Source of the DNA: Segniliparus rotundus DSM 44985
GTDB lineage: Bacteria; Actinomycetota; Actinomycetes; Mycobacteriales; Mycobacteriaceae
Length of the DNA: 64,000 nucleotides
NCBI RefSeq assembly: GCF_000092825.1
Contig: NC_014168.1
Span: forward strand, 1,913,946-1,977,945
Reading direction: 5' to 3'
Shown: positions 28,408 to 39,792 of the stretch, piece by piece
How the letters are laid out: each line of letters opens with the position of its first letter
Numbering within the stretch: position 1 is the first letter of the stretch
Position numbers and translations under genes: made by a program
Notes under the pieces: generated by a model
What the model was told of the DNA's origin: nothing
Database searches by the model: none
The model's input: only the letters and a program-made list of their open reading frames with translations

Positions 28408-28992
28408 GTGAGCGGACCGGCCCAAGGCATTGAGGAACCGCGGGTGTTCCGCGAAGCGGCAGAAGCGATGCGCGAAGCGGCTCATCGGCCCGAGATTTCA
28501 CTGTCCCCGATCCGAGCCCCCGGCAAGCTCGCCCCGTACAGTTACGCCCTCGGAGCGGAGATCAGCGGAGACCCCGACTCCCCCACTGCGGTCGGAGAGG
28601 CGTTCGGCAGGCTGATCTTGCTGTACGACCCGGACGGCGCAGAAGTCTGGCAGTCCGTCTTCCGCCTCGTGGCGTACGTGCAGGCCGAGCTCGACGACGA
28701 GATCGCGGGCGACCCCCTGCTGCCCGAGGTGGCGTGGACGTGGCTCACCGAGGCGCTCGCCTCCGAAGAGACCGAGCACGTCGCGCTGGGCGGCACAGTG
28801 ACCTCGGTCGCCTCCATCCGATACGGCGACATCGCGGGACCGGCGCGCGCCCACCAGCTTGAGCTGCGAGCGTCCTGGACCCCGGTGGGCGATCATTTCG
28901 GCGCGCACGTCGAAGCGTTCTGCTCCGTGCTCGAAGCAGCCTCCGGGCTCCCGCCGGTCGGCGTGGCCGAATTACGCCCAGGGCAACGATGA
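28408..28992 (+). CDS. DUF3000 family protein
   Basis: 194 residues from GTG 28408. The family is confined to actinobacteria and lies next to an RNase D-like gene in mycobacteria (Rv2680/Rv2681), as here. Conserved text includes LAPYSYALGAEI, GRLILLYDPDGAEVWQSVFR and VTSVASIRYGDI. No signal peptide or membrane segment, so it is cytosolic. Its end overlaps the next ATG by 4 nt. The tight coupling hints at a role with the ribonuclease, but the function is unknown. Confidence 0.85.
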   Translation: MSGPAQGIEEPRVFREAAEAMREAAHRPEISLSPIRAPGKLAPYSYALGAEISGDPDSPTAVGEAFGRLILLYDPDGAEVWQSVFRLVAYVQAELDDEIAGDPLLPEVAWTWLTEALASEETEHVALGGTVTSVASIRYGDIAGPARAHQLELRASWTPVGDHFGAHVEAFCSVLEAASGLPPVGVAELRPGQR

Positions 28993-30401
28993 GCGAACCA
29001 GCCCGCGGAACTTCCCGGCGCCGAGTCCGAGAGCGCCGCCGCGCGGAGCCCCCGACCGCCGACGAACCGACGGGCGCCCCGATGCTCCTCTCCCCGGCTG
29101 AAGGCGTGCCTGCCGTCACCCGGTCGCCCGGTGATATCGCCGCGGCGGCACGGCGGCTTGCGGGCGGACAGGGCCCTTTGGCGGTGGACGCCGAACGGGC
29201 CTCCGGTTTCCGGTATTGGCCGAAGGCGTACCTGGTGCAGTTCCGCAGACAGGGCTCGGGGACGGTGCTGTTGGACCCGATCGGGCACCCCGAGGCGCTC
29301 GAGCCGTTGGCCGAAGCGGTGAACGGTTTGGAATGGGTGCTCCACGCCGCCGACCAGGACCTGCCGTGCCTGGCCGAATTGGGCCTGCGCCCAGCGAAGC
29401 TCTTCGACACCGAGCTCGGGGGGCGGATCGCAGGCTTTGAGCGGGTCGGACTCGCGGCGCTGGTGGAGGCCTTGCTCGGCGTCGGACTCGCCAAAGGGCA
29501 TGGGGCGGCTGACTGGTCCCAGCGGCCCTTGCCGCCGGAGTGGCTCAACTACGCCGCCCTCGACGTGGAACTGCTCATCCCGATGCGCGAGGCTTTGCTC
29601 GCCGTGCTCGCCGAGCAGGGCAAAACGCAGTGGGCGCTCGAAGAGTTCGAACACGTTCGCACACGGCCGCCCAACCCCGCGAACCCGGAGCGCTGGCGGC
29701 GGACCGGCCGCATACATGAGGCGAAGGGCCGCCGCGCGCTCGCGGTGGTCCGCGAGCTCTGGCTCGCCAGGGAAGAACTCGCGAAAAAGCGCGACATCGC
29801 GCCGGGGCGAGTCCTGCCCGACACGGCGGTCGTCGCCGCGGCGAACAACACCCCCCTGATCGAAAGCCTCCGCGAGGACGCGAAACACGCGGCGGAGCCC
29901 TCGGGGCGCTCACAGGCGCTGCTGAAAGCTCTGCCTATTTTTTCGGGGCCGAACCAAATCAAAATGGCCGATTGGTGGCTCGGCGCGATTTTCCGCGGCG
30001 CGAACCTGCCAGAGGCAGCGTTGCCCCCCGTGCACCCGAAGCCTGCCACCGGCGACATGTCGGCGCGCAAGGGGCGCAACCCGCTTGAGGTCGCCGCAGC
30101 GAAATCTGCGCTGGCCGCCCTTTCGGAGCAGCACAAGACCCCGCAGGAGAATCTCCTTTCCCCGGAGACGGTGCGCAGGCTGTGCGCGTGGTACGCGGAG
30201 GACGAAGCGCGGCTGGCCGCTCTGCCGAAGGACGCGCTTGCCCAACAGGTGGACAGCTTTCTCGCCGAGCACGGCGCGCGGCGTTGGCAGCGGGGTGTGA
30301 CCGCGGCCGGTTTGGCGGCGGCCTTGCTCATCGCCAGGGACGAAGCCGTCCGAGATGCAACCGCCGGGGCGGGCGAAACCGACGGAGAAACCGACGAGTG
30401 A
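28989..30401 (+). CDS. RNase D-like 3'-5' exoribonuclease with HRDC domain
   Basis: 470 residues from ATG 28989. A polar N-terminal extension of about 50 residues precedes the DEDD exonuclease domain. LAVDAERASGF gives the DxE pair, LHAADQDLPCLAEL the second aspartate and LNYAALDVELLIPM the YxxxD motif. The HRDC-type helical region follows (about 215-300) and a C-terminal helical part ends the protein. It should trim the 3' ends of structured RNAs. It matches mycobacterial Rv2681 in domain order and neighbour. Confidence 0.9.
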   Translation: MSEPARGTSRRRVRERRRAEPPTADEPTGAPMLLSPAEGVPAVTRSPGDIAAAARRLAGGQGPLAVDAERASGFRYWPKAYLVQFRRQGSGTVLLDPIGHPEALEPLAEAVNGLEWVLHAADQDLPCLAELGLRPAKLFDTELGGRIAGFERVGLAALVEALLGVGLAKGHGAADWSQRPLPPEWLNYAALDVELLIPMREALLAVLAEQGKTQWALEEFEHVRTRPPNPANPERWRRTGRIHEAKGRRALAVVRELWLAREELAKKRDIAPGRVLPDTAVVAAANNTPLIESLREDAKHAAEPSGRSQALLKALPIFSGPNQIKMADWWLGAIFRGANLPEAALPPVHPKPATGDMSARKGRNPLEVAAAKSALAALSEQHKTPQENLLSPETVRRLCAWYAEDEARLAALPKDALAQQVDSFLAEHGARRWQRGVTAAGLAAALLIARDEAVRDATAGAGETDGETDE

Positions 30402-30659
30402 CTCCGGGCGCCGCGAGGCCAAGGCCGACAGCTTGCGGTTCACCGCCCGTTCGGGAAAACGCATTGGGGCGAAGCCCATGTGCGGCCGAGTCCGGCGGGA
30501 GGGATGACTGGCGCCTGTCGCGCGCTCGGCTGGCCCTGGCGGTCAGCGCTGCCCGCAGCCTCCGAGCAGAACTCGGATGAAGCCGAACCTCAGCGACGAT
30601 TGGCGGGCGACGGCTCGGCGGGCCGCGAACCACACCCGCACGCGCCAAGGCGAGAAGCC

Positions 30660-32316
<1,657 letters not shown>

Positions 32317-32320
<4 letters not shown>

Positions 32321-33528
32321 GAAGCGGGGGCTTGGCGCCGAAGCCGGTCCTGTATGCCCTGAAGATAACCCTGGGTGTTCCTTTTGGTCTCTTCAAGGCT
32401 GTCGCCGCCGAATTTCGCCAGCGCGGCGCGGGCGAGCACGAGCGCCACCATCGCCTCGGCGACCACGCCTGCGGCGGGCACCGCGCAGACGTCGGAGCGC
32501 TGGTGGATCGCGGCAGCGGCGTCGCCGGTCGCCATATCGACCGTGCGCAACGCCTTGGGCACGGTGGAAATCGGTTTCATCGCCGCCCGGACCCGCACCG
32601 GCTCCCCATTGGTCATGCCGCCTTCGAGGCCGCCCGCGCGGTTGCTCGCCCGCGTGACCGAGCCGTCGGACCCGAAAATCTCGTCATGGGCCTCGCTGCC
32701 GCGCCTGCGGGCGGTCGCGAAGCCGTCGCCGACCTCCACGCCTTTGATGGCCTGGATACCCATGAGGGCGGCGGCGAGCTGGGAGTCGAGCCGCTCCTCG
32801 CCGCTGACGAACGAACCGAGGCCGATCGGCAGGCCGTGCGCGACCACCTCGACGACCCCGCCGAGCGTGTCGCCGTCGCGCTTCGCCGCCTCGATCTCCG
32901 CGATCATCGAAGCCTCGGCGGCCGGGTCGTGCGTGCGCACCGGGCTCTCGTCGATCTTCTGCAGGAGGTCCGCGGCGGGGGGCTCGCCCACGTACGGGTC
33001 GCTGGCGCCAATGGAAACCACATGCGAGAGCACTTCGACGCCGAAAGCCTGGCGCAATAACGCCTTCGCGATCGCCCCGGCGGCCACCCGGGCCGCAGTC
33101 TCACGCGCGCTCGCGCGCTCGAGCACGGGCCGGGCGTCGTCGAAACCGAATTTGAGCATTCCCGCGAAATCCGCGTGGCCGGGCCTGGGGCGGGTCAGCG
33201 CTTCCCCTCTGGCGTTGTGGCGCAGCGCTTCGAGGTCCACCGGGTCTGGAGCCATCACTTGCTCCCACTTCGGCCACTCGGTGTTGCCGATCTGCACGGC
33301 GATCGGACCGCCGAGAGTGAGGCCGTGCCGGATGCCGGTGAGCAAGATGACTTCGTCTTGTTCGAAGCTCATCCGCGCGCCGCGCCCGTACCCGAGACGA
33401 CGGCGGGCCAATTGCCCGCCGACATCCTCCGAGGTGACGGCGACACCCGCGACCATCCCTTCGAGGAGGGCGATCAGCGCCCGACCATGTGACTCGCCTG
33501 CAGTCGTCCATCGCAACACGTTCTTCAT
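32317..33528 (-). CDS. aroC: chorismate synthase
   Basis: 403 residues from ATG 33528. It makes chorismate from EPSP using reduced [22 protein letters not shown] is the family N-terminal signature and [20 protein letters not shown] and [20 protein letters not shown] are the FMN-contacting blocks. Called aroF in mycobacteria. It is the first gene of the aro operon; the prepilin peptidase gene lies 65 bp upstream on the same strand. Confidence 0.96.
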
Positions 33529-33593
33529 TCTCTCATCCGGCGCAAACGCCGACGACGAGACGCTGGAAATGCGTCAGACGGATTGGCGTTTGG

Positions 33594-34181
33594 TCATACC
33601 ACGGCCGGGACAAGCACCACGTAGGCCGCAAGGCACATCGAAGCCCCATGCGCCACCGTGCTCGGCGGCGAACGTTGCCGCCGCATCAGCACAATGACCG
33701 CTGCGAGCGCGCTGAACAGGGACGACAGGAGCGCGACAAGCAGCACTGCGGGCGGGCGGACAGCGGCGCACAGCGCGCCGAGGCCGAACGCGAGCTTCAC
33801 GTCGCCCGCGCCCATCGACGCGGGCGAGACGAGGTGGATCACAAAGTACGCGCCCGAGAAGCACAGCGCGCCGACGCATGCGGGCGAGCCTCGGCCAAGG
33901 ACGAAGGCACTGGACACAATCGCCGCCGCCCCCGAAGCGGTGAGCATGTTCGGCAATCGCCGCACGGCGAGGTCGCTGACAGCGAGACAGCACAACCACC
34001 ACGCAGCGGCTGCCGCCGCGAAAGCGGCAGGCCCGCACGCGGGCAGCGGCGCGAAAGCAACCGCGCACCCCGTCTCGCACCACCAGCGCGGCACCGCCCC
34101 GCCGAGCAGCTTCGACCCCGCCCGACCGGCGAGCAGACCACCGCAGAGCGCCATCAGAACCAGAATCGCGAACAACGCCAT
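33594..34181 (-). CDS. A24-type prepilin peptidase, peptidase domain only
   Basis: 195 residues, largely hydrophobic with six to seven membrane helices. SDLAVRRLPN carries the first catalytic aspartate and SMGAGDVKLAFGLG the GxGD motif with the second. It would cleave type IV pilin-like leader peptides at the membrane. The N-terminal methylase domain of large prepilin peptidases is absent, which is usual for the short TadV/CpaA type and for mycobacterial homologues near the aro genes. No pilin genes are in view. Confidence 0.82.
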   Translation of the reverse strand: MALFAILVLMALCGGLLAGRAGSKLLGGAVPRWWCETGCAVAFAPLPACGPAAFAAAAAAWWLCCLAVSDLAVRRLPNMLTASGAAAIVSSAFVLGRGSPACVGALCFSGAYFVIHLVSPASMGAGDVKLAFGLGALCAAVRPPAVLLVALLSSLFSALAAVIVLMRRQRSPPSTVAHGASMCLAAYVVLVPAVV

Positions 34182-34258
34182 AGAGCAATCTTGCGGCGGG
34201 CGAAGCGGCTCCGAGACCAGTTCGGGGAATTTGTGGAATTCGAAGACGAGGCTGTGGA

Positions 34259-34264
34259 TAGACT
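34259..34264 (+). promoter_or_regulatory. -10 hexamer TAGACT for the crotonase operon
   Basis: TAGACT ends 6 nt before ATG 34271, with no Shine-Dalgarno. It would drive a leaderless transcript of the crotonase and the coupled transporter genes. Confidence 0.5.
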
Positions 34265-34270
34265 GGGGCC

Positions 34271-35086
34271 ATGTCCGACAGCGCAGCCTCCTCCCTCGTT
34301 CTGACCGAGGTGGACGACCAGAACGTCGCCCATGTGGTCATCAACCGCCCGGAGAGGCACAACGCGATCAATCTGGACGTCCTCAACGGCCTGCGCGCGA
34401 CGTTCAAAGGCCTCGCCAAAAACCGCGAACTGCGGGCCGTGCTGCTCAGCGGCGCAGGTCCGAGCTTCTCCTCCGGATTCGACACGTCTCTGTTCACCAC
34501 GTCCTCTCCGGCGACTTCGGCCTACCGCATGCTCGGCACCACCAAGGCCGAGAACTGGTTCCAAGAGCCCATGTACGCGCTGCGCAGACTTCCCGTGCCG
34601 GTGATCGCGGTCATCCACGGCAACTGTTTCGGCGGCGGCGTCCAACTGGCGCTCGCGGCCGACTTCCGCTTCGCGCACCCTGAAGCCCAGCTGTCCATTC
34701 TTGAAGCGCGCCTGGGCCTGATCCCCGACCTGACTGCCAGCGTGACACTGCCCGAACTCGCCCGGATCGACCAGGTCAAGCGCCTCGCCATGACCGGAAA
34801 AGTGATCGGAGCCGCAGAAGCGGCCCAGCTCGGCCTGGTCACAGAGGTGGCTCAGGACCCCAAAGCCGCCGCGCTCGAGCTGGTCGCCGAACTCGCCGCC
34901 CGCTCCCCCGACGCGATCGCCGCCGGAAAGTTCCTGTTCCAAAACACCTGGACGCGCGGCCACCGACTGTCCTTGCTGGCCGAACGGGTGACACAGATGC
35001 GGCTGCTGTCGGGGAAGAACTTCCGCATCGCCAGCAAAGCTGTCGCCGAGAAAACTGTCCCGAAATTCCTGCCTCGAACGTGGTGA
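34271..35086 (+). CDS. enoyl-CoA hydratase/isomerase (crotonase) family
   Basis: 271 residues from ATG 34271. Oxyanion-hole segments are GPSFSSGFDTSLF and HGNCFGGGVQLALAADFRFA. The acid/base region LSILEARLGLIPDLTASVTL has Glu and Asp in place of the usual IPGGGGTQ run, more like dienoyl-CoA isomerases than hydratases. It probably acts on a fatty or aromatic acyl-CoA; the substrate is unknown. It overlaps the next permease start by 7 nt, an odd pairing of a crotonase with a sugar-type transporter. Confidence 0.82.
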   Translation: MSDSAASSLVLTEVDDQNVAHVVINRPERHNAINLDVLNGLRATFKGLAKNRELRAVLLSGAGPSFSSGFDTSLFTTSSPATSAYRMLGTTKAENWFQEPMYALRRLPVPVIAVIHGNCFGGGVQLALAADFRFAHPEAQLSILEARLGLIPDLTASVTLPELARIDQVKRLAMTGKVIGAAEAAQLGLVTEVAQDPKAAALELVAELAARSPDAIAAGKFLFQNTWTRGHRLSLLAERVTQMRLLSGKNFRIASKAVAEKTVPKFLPRTW

Positions 35087-35958
35087 ACAGCCACGACGGG
35101 CGACGATCCCAACTTGTCGGCTGGCTCTTCGTCTCGCCGAGCGCGATCGGGCTCGGCGCCTTCATGCTGTTCCCGGCCCTCGCAGTGCTGTGGCTCTCCA
35201 CACAAGACTGGGATCTGATCGGGCCAAGCCGTTTTGTGGGCCTCGGGAACTGGCGGGCCGTGCTCACCGATCCGCAGTTCGGGCATTCCTTGCTGGTGAC
35301 GATAGGCTTCACCGCTGTGGTGGTGCCCGCGCAAACGGCGCTGGGACTCTGGGTGGCGACCCTGCTCACCAAAGGACTGCGCGGTTCCTCGGTGTTTCGG
35401 ACGGTCCTCGCCGTCCCGTGGGTCTGCGCGCCGCTGGCCCTCGCCCTCATCTGGAAATGGCTCCTCTCCCCCGCAGACGGCGCGATCAACGCCCTCACGG
35501 GTTCGCACGCCGAATGGCTCACCGACCCGAAACTCGCATTTCCCGCGGTGGCGGCGGTGAGCGTGTGGTCGCAGACCGGCTACGTGGCCTTGTTCTTCGT
35601 GGCGGGGCTTTACGCCATCCCCGAGGAGCTCGGGCAGGCCGCCTGCCTCGACGGGGCGAGCTCGCGCCAGCGGTTTTGGCGGATCACCCTCCCCCTGCTG
35701 CGGCCCACGCTGGTCTTCGTGTCGTTGACCGGGGTGATCAACGCGGTGCAGGTCTTCGACCTCGTCTACGGGCTGACTCGTGGCGGCCCGAACGGGAGCA
35801 CCGACCTCGTCGCGCACCGGCTGTACTCGGAGGCGTTCGAAGTGGCGCGGCCCGGCAGGGCCGCTGTGATGGCCGTCGTGCTGGCGCTCGGGCTGATGCT
35901 GATCGCTGTGGCCACCCGGCGGGTCGCGGAAAGCAGGGCGGCGTATGCGCTCCGGTAG
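35080..35958 (+). CDS. ABC transporter permease, sugar (MalF/UgpA) type
   Basis: 292 residues from GTG 35080 with six predicted membrane helices. The EAA loop QAACLDGASSRQRFWRITLP that contacts the ATPase is present. It pairs with the next permease, whose start lies inside its 3' end (14-nt overlap). The family imports mono-, di- or oligosaccharides or glycerol phosphates. No ATPase gene is next to it, so a shared ATPase must be used or lies elsewhere. Confidence 0.9.
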   Translation: MVNSHDGRRSQLVGWLFVSPSAIGLGAFMLFPALAVLWLSTQDWDLIGPSRFVGLGNWRAVLTDPQFGHSLLVTIGFTAVVVPAQTALGLWVATLLTKGLRGSSVFRTVLAVPWVCAPLALALIWKWLLSPADGAINALTGSHAEWLTDPKLAFPAVAAVSVWSQTGYVALFFVAGLYAIPEELGQAACLDGASSRQRFWRITLPLLRPTLVFVSLTGVINAVQVFDLVYGLTRGGPNGSTDLVAHRLYSEAFEVARPGRAAVMAVVLALGLMLIAVATRRVAESRAAYALR

Positions 35959-36772
35959 CCGCCCGGGCGAGGCCGCGCGGGCGTATCTGATCCTCGGCTT
36001 GGCTTCGCTGCTGGTCCTCGCCCCGTACGCGTTGTCGGTGCTCACTTCGTTCACAACGCCGCAGCAGTATTTCACGCGGCCCCCGCTGGCCCTTCCCGAT
36101 CCGCCGACCGCCGAGAACTACCTGGCGCTCGGCCAAGCCGGGTTCGGGCGAGCCGCGCTCGTCACCGCATTGGTCGTCGCGTTCCTGTTGCTGGGGCAGA
36201 TCGTCTTCTCCGCGATGGCCGCCTTCGCCTTCGCGCATCTGCGGTTCCGCGGCCGCGACGCCCTGTTCTGGGCATACCTCGCCACGCTGATGGTCCCGCC
36301 GGTCACCGCAGTCGTGCCCTGGTATCTCATCATGGGCGCGCTCGGGCTGCGCGGCACATTCTGGGCGCTCGTGCTGCCCTACGTCCTCGGCTCCCCCTAT
36401 GCGGTGTATTTGCTGCGGGAGCACTTCCGGCAGATCCCCGAGGAGCTCATCACCGCGGCGCGGCTCGACGGCGCGAGCACCTTCGACGTTTTCTACCATG
36501 TGATCATGCCGGTTTCCCGGCCGGTCCTCGCCACGTTGGCGCTCATCACCGTGGTCGCGAACTGGAACAGCTTCCTGTGGCCGCTGATCGCGACTGCCGG
36601 CCCGAAATGGCAGGTGCTGTCCGTGGCGACGGCGAATTTGCAGTCCCGCGAGGCCGGGAACTGGACCTTGGTGACCGCGGCGACCACTGTCGCGATCCTG
36701 CCGCTGTTGGTTTGCTTCCTCCTGGCGGGGCGGGGCCTTGTCCGCTCCATCGCGTTGACAGGTTTGAAGTGA
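35945..36772 (+). CDS. ABC transporter permease, sugar (MalG/UgpE) type
   Basis: 275 residues from ATG 35945, with six membrane helices. The EAA loop is ITAARLDGASTFDVFYHVIMP. STPQQYFTRPP-like text after the first helix is typical of the second permease of carbohydrate systems. It forms the channel with the preceding permease. A 24-bp gap leads to the binding-protein gene. Confidence 0.9.
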   Translation: MRSGSRPGEAARAYLILGLASLLVLAPYALSVLTSFTTPQQYFTRPPLALPDPPTAENYLALGQAGFGRAALVTALVVAFLLLGQIVFSAMAAFAFAHLRFRGRDALFWAYLATLMVPPVTAVVPWYLIMGALGLRGTFWALVLPYVLGSPYAVYLLREHFRQIPEELITAARLDGASTFDVFYHVIMPVSRPVLATLALITVVANWNSFLWPLIATAGPKWQVLSVATANLQSREAGNWTLVTAATTVAILPLLVCFLLAGRGLVRSIALTGLK

Positions 36773-36796
36773 TGGCGGGCTTGACATGATGGCAGG

Positions 36797-38077
36797 GTGC
36801 TCGTGGTGAAGCAGTCGACAAAAGGGGCGATCGCCTTTGTGGCGGCGTTCGCGCTGCTCATCGTCGCGGCAATGTGGCTGGGCCGCGAACAGGCCGACGG
36901 GCGCACTGTTGTCACCGTGCGGCTGTGGGACAAGGCAGTCGCCGCCGCCTACCGAACATCTCTCGACGAGTTCGAGCGCAGACACCCGCAGATCCATGTG
37001 GATGTGCGAGTGGTGGCCTATGCGAACTACGCGATCAAGTTGCGCACCGACGTCGCCGGGGACGGCGCGGACGACCTGTTCTGGGTGGACGGGACGTATT
37101 TCGGCGACTACGCGCAGGCGGGCAAGCTCCGGTCGGTGGACGACGCTCTGGGGCCGGGCGCGAAAACCGCCTGGGCGCCCGCCGTGGTCGAACAGTTCAG
37201 CCGAGACGGCACGCTGTGGGCCGTCCCCCAGCTCTGGGACCCCGGCGTCGTCTTGTACTACAACAAAACCCTGCTCGCCAAAGCGGGCGTCAGCGCGCAG
37301 GATCTCGCCGCCGCGCGTTGGGACCCCGACCCGGCGCGCGATTCGTTCCTGCCGCTCGTGCAGAAGCTCGCCGAACGAAGCTCGTGGGGTTTCGGCGCGT
37401 TCGAAGACTTGCAGAGCACCATCTTGCCGTTCATCGGGTCAGCGGGCGGGCAACTGCAAGACGGCGAGCGGTTCGTCCTGGAAAACCCCAAGACGCAGAC
37501 CGCGCTGCAGTACGTTGTGGACCTCATCAATCGATGGCATGTCGCGCCCTCGGCGGGCGACACGAACATCAACCCTGGTTTCACACTGGAGCAGTTCTTG
37601 CACGGCAAGCTGGCAATTTTCGAGTCGGGGCCCTATAACCTCGCGACAATCCACCAGAACGCGGACTTCCCTTGGGGTCTGACCGCCGCGCCAGCCGGTC
37701 CCGCCGGACGGGCGACCGTCGCCAACGGCGTTTCGGTCGCCCTGAACGCGCGCTCGCCGCATCCGGAAGCCGCCCGCGAGGTGTTGGCCTGGTTGGGCTC
37801 CGCCGAGGCGAACGCCGCGCTCGGCGAAAGCGGCGCGGCGGTTCCGGCCGTCACCCTGGCGACCGGCAGTTGGACCAAGCACTGGCAGGACCTCGGGGTG
37901 GACACGGAGCCGTTTTTCGCCGTGCCCGCCCGGATCCCCTCCCCGCGCGGCGCGCGCTTTGCCGCCGCCGCGCAAGCGGGCAAACCGATCCTGGACGAGA
38001 TGTTCTCCGGGCGCCTCGCGGTGCCGGAAGCAGCCCGCCGCTACGACGCGACGGCCAATGAGGTCATCAGCTCCTGA
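36797..38077 (+). CDS. extracellular solute-binding protein of the sugar ABC transporter
   Basis: 426 residues from GTG 36797. The family-1 binding-protein text is clear: EFERRHPQIHVDVRVVAYAN, DLFWVDGTYFGDYAQAGKLR, LWDPGVVLYYNKTLLAKAGV and GKLAIFESGPYNLA. The N-terminus has one hydrophobic helix (about 10-30) but no lipobox cysteine, so it may stay membrane-anchored rather than become a lipoprotein. It supplies substrate to the two permeases before it. Substrate identity cannot be read from the sequence. Confidence 0.88.
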   Translation: MLVVKQSTKGAIAFVAAFALLIVAAMWLGREQADGRTVVTVRLWDKAVAAAYRTSLDEFERRHPQIHVDVRVVAYANYAIKLRTDVAGDGADDLFWVDGTYFGDYAQAGKLRSVDDALGPGAKTAWAPAVVEQFSRDGTLWAVPQLWDPGVVLYYNKTLLAKAGVSAQDLAAARWDPDPARDSFLPLVQKLAERSSWGFGAFEDLQSTILPFIGSAGGQLQDGERFVLENPKTQTALQYVVDLINRWHVAPSAGDTNINPGFTLEQFLHGKLAIFESGPYNLATIHQNADFPWGLTAAPAGPAGRATVANGVSVALNARSPHPEAAREVLAWLGSAEANAALGESGAAVPAVTLATGSWTKHWQDLGVDTEPFFAVPARIPSPRGARFAAAAQAGKPILDEMFSGRLAVPEAARRYDATANEVISS

Positions 38078-38154
38078 GCCCCGGTCGCGGCAAACGCCGT
38101 GCCCCACGGCCGGCCTCCTAGCCCGAGCCCGCCGGAGCACGTGCAGGCGAAAAC

Positions 38155-39723
38155 CTAGTCCTCGTCCCGCAGGCGGTCCTTGAGCGGGAGATGCTTAGGG
38201 TCGAGCGGCAGGTTCGCGACCACGGGGAAATTGCCGGTGTAGCCCACCCGCTCCTGCGCGATCGCGTGCACCCGGTCGCGCAACAGGAACCAACCGAGGA
38301 TCAAAAGCGGCAGCAGCACGACGAAGAAAGTGGCCACCGTGATCGTGCCCTCGTATCTCCTGATGAACACCGTCTCGGTCTCTTTCGGCAGGGCCATGAG
38401 CACGAGGACGAGCACAAGGAAGACGAGGGTGGCGTACCCGGTGTAGGGGGCCCCGAACATCTTGAAGTCCGGCCGCACAGCCAATCCCTGCTTGCTCAGT
38501 TTGTAGAACTTCAACTGGCACAGGACGATCGAGGCCCAACTGGCCAGGATGCCGATGGAAGCCATCTCGGTGGCGATGCTGAACACTTCGGCCGCGTCTT
38601 CGATCAGGTAGTTCAGGATCACGCCGACCAAAGCGACGCTGCTGGTGAGCAGGATGCCCGGATACGGCACGCCTCGGGTGTTGATGCCGGTCATGAACGA
38701 CGGCGCGCTGCCGTTCATCGCCATCGAGCGGATGATGCGGCCTGTGGAGTACAGCCCCGCGTTCAGGCTCGACATCGCGGAGGTGATGACCACGGCGTTC
38801 ATCACGTCGCCCGCGTGCGGCACGCCAAGGGTGGAGAAGAAAGTGACGAACGGGCTGCCGCCGCCGTACTGGGCGTAGGGCACGAGGAGGCCGAGCAGCA
38901 CCAAGGAGCCGACATAAAAGACCGCCACCCGCACAATGACCGAGTTGATGGCCTTCGGCATGACCTTCTCCGGGTCTTTCGCCTCGCCCGCCGCGGTGCC
39001 GACCATCTCCGATCCCGCGTACGCGAAGACAACAGTGGACAGCACGAGGAGCAACGGGATCACGCCCCTGGGGAACCAGCCGCCGGAACTGCTCACCATG
39101 CCCAAACCGGGCGTCCAATGGCTTTGTCCGTCAGCCGTGCCGAGTTTGACGCCCCACAGGACCACGATGAGTCCGACCGTGAGGAACGCGGTGAGCGCGA
39201 TGACCTTGACGAGCGCCGCCCAGAACTCCATCTCGCCGAACCACTTCACCGAGATCATGTTCACCGTGAGCACGACGGCGAGCGCCGCCAACGCCCACAC
39301 CCATGACGGCACCTCGGAGGTCGGCACCCAGACGCTGATGTACTGCGCGACGGCGCTGGTGTCGCCGATGCCGGTCATGGCCCAGTTCAAAAAGAACATC
39401 CAGCCGACCGCGTACGCGGCTTTCTCGCCCAAGAACTCGCGCGAGTACGACACGAACGAGCCCGACGAGGGCCGGTGCAGCACCAGCTCGCCCAAGGCGC
39501 GCAGGATGAAAAAGAGGAAGATCCCACAGAGGCCGTACGCGAGGAACAGGCCGGGGCCACGCTCGTGCAGGCGCAGCCCGGAGCCGAGGAAAAGCCCCGT
39601 GCCGATCGCGCCGCCGATGGCGATCATCTGGATCTGCCGGTTGCCGAGCCCTTTGTGATAGCCCTGTTCCTCTTGGGCCAAAAAGGAGTTGTCCGGCGTT
39701 CCCTGATCGATAGGTGCGGTCAA
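38155..39723 (-). CDS. amino-acid permease, L-asparagine permease-like, copy 1
   Basis: 522 residues, 12 membrane helices (APC superfamily). GYHKGLGNRQIQMIAIGGAI and GTGLFLGSGLRLHERGPGLF form the conserved first helix, and ALGELVLHRPSSGSFVSYSR follows. It resembles mycobacterial AnsP. TTG 39723 is chosen over a GTG 12 codons earlier: it gives MTAPIDQ..., aligning with MTVPTD... of the adjacent copy, which also starts with TTG, and GAGGA/AGAGAG lie upstream. Substrate is inferred; a related amino acid such as GABA or proline is possible. Confidence 0.82.
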   Translation of the reverse strand: MTAPIDQGTPDNSFLAQEEQGYHKGLGNRQIQMIAIGGAIGTGLFLGSGLRLHERGPGLFLAYGLCGIFLFFILRALGELVLHRPSSGSFVSYSREFLGEKAAYAVGWMFFLNWAMTGIGDTSAVAQYISVWVPTSEVPSWVWALAALAVVLTVNMISVKWFGEMEFWAALVKVIALTAFLTVGLIVVLWGVKLGTADGQSHWTPGLGMVSSSGGWFPRGVIPLLLVLSTVVFAYAGSEMVGTAAGEAKDPEKVMPKAINSVIVRVAVFYVGSLVLLGLLVPYAQYGGGSPFVTFFSTLGVPHAGDVMNAVVITSAMSSLNAGLYSTGRIIRSMAMNGSAPSFMTGINTRGVPYPGILLTSSVALVGVILNYLIEDAAEVFSIATEMASIGILASWASIVLCQLKFYKLSKQGLAVRPDFKMFGAPYTGYATLVFLVLVLVLMALPKETETVFIRRYEGTITVATFFVVLLPLLILGWFLLRDRVHAIAQERVGYTGNFPVVANLPLDPKHLPLKDRLRDED

Positions 39724-39792
39724 ATCTCTCTTTTCCTCGCGTCTCTCTTCTGCGCACACGCCTGCAGCCCAGGCGTCCCGCCGAGCTTAGTC

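Noticed and set aside
30402-30659. Region between the RNase D-like gene and aroB as a possible small gene
   Set aside because: Frames here are short and Arg-rich without a ribosome-binding site; it is a convergent intergenic gap.
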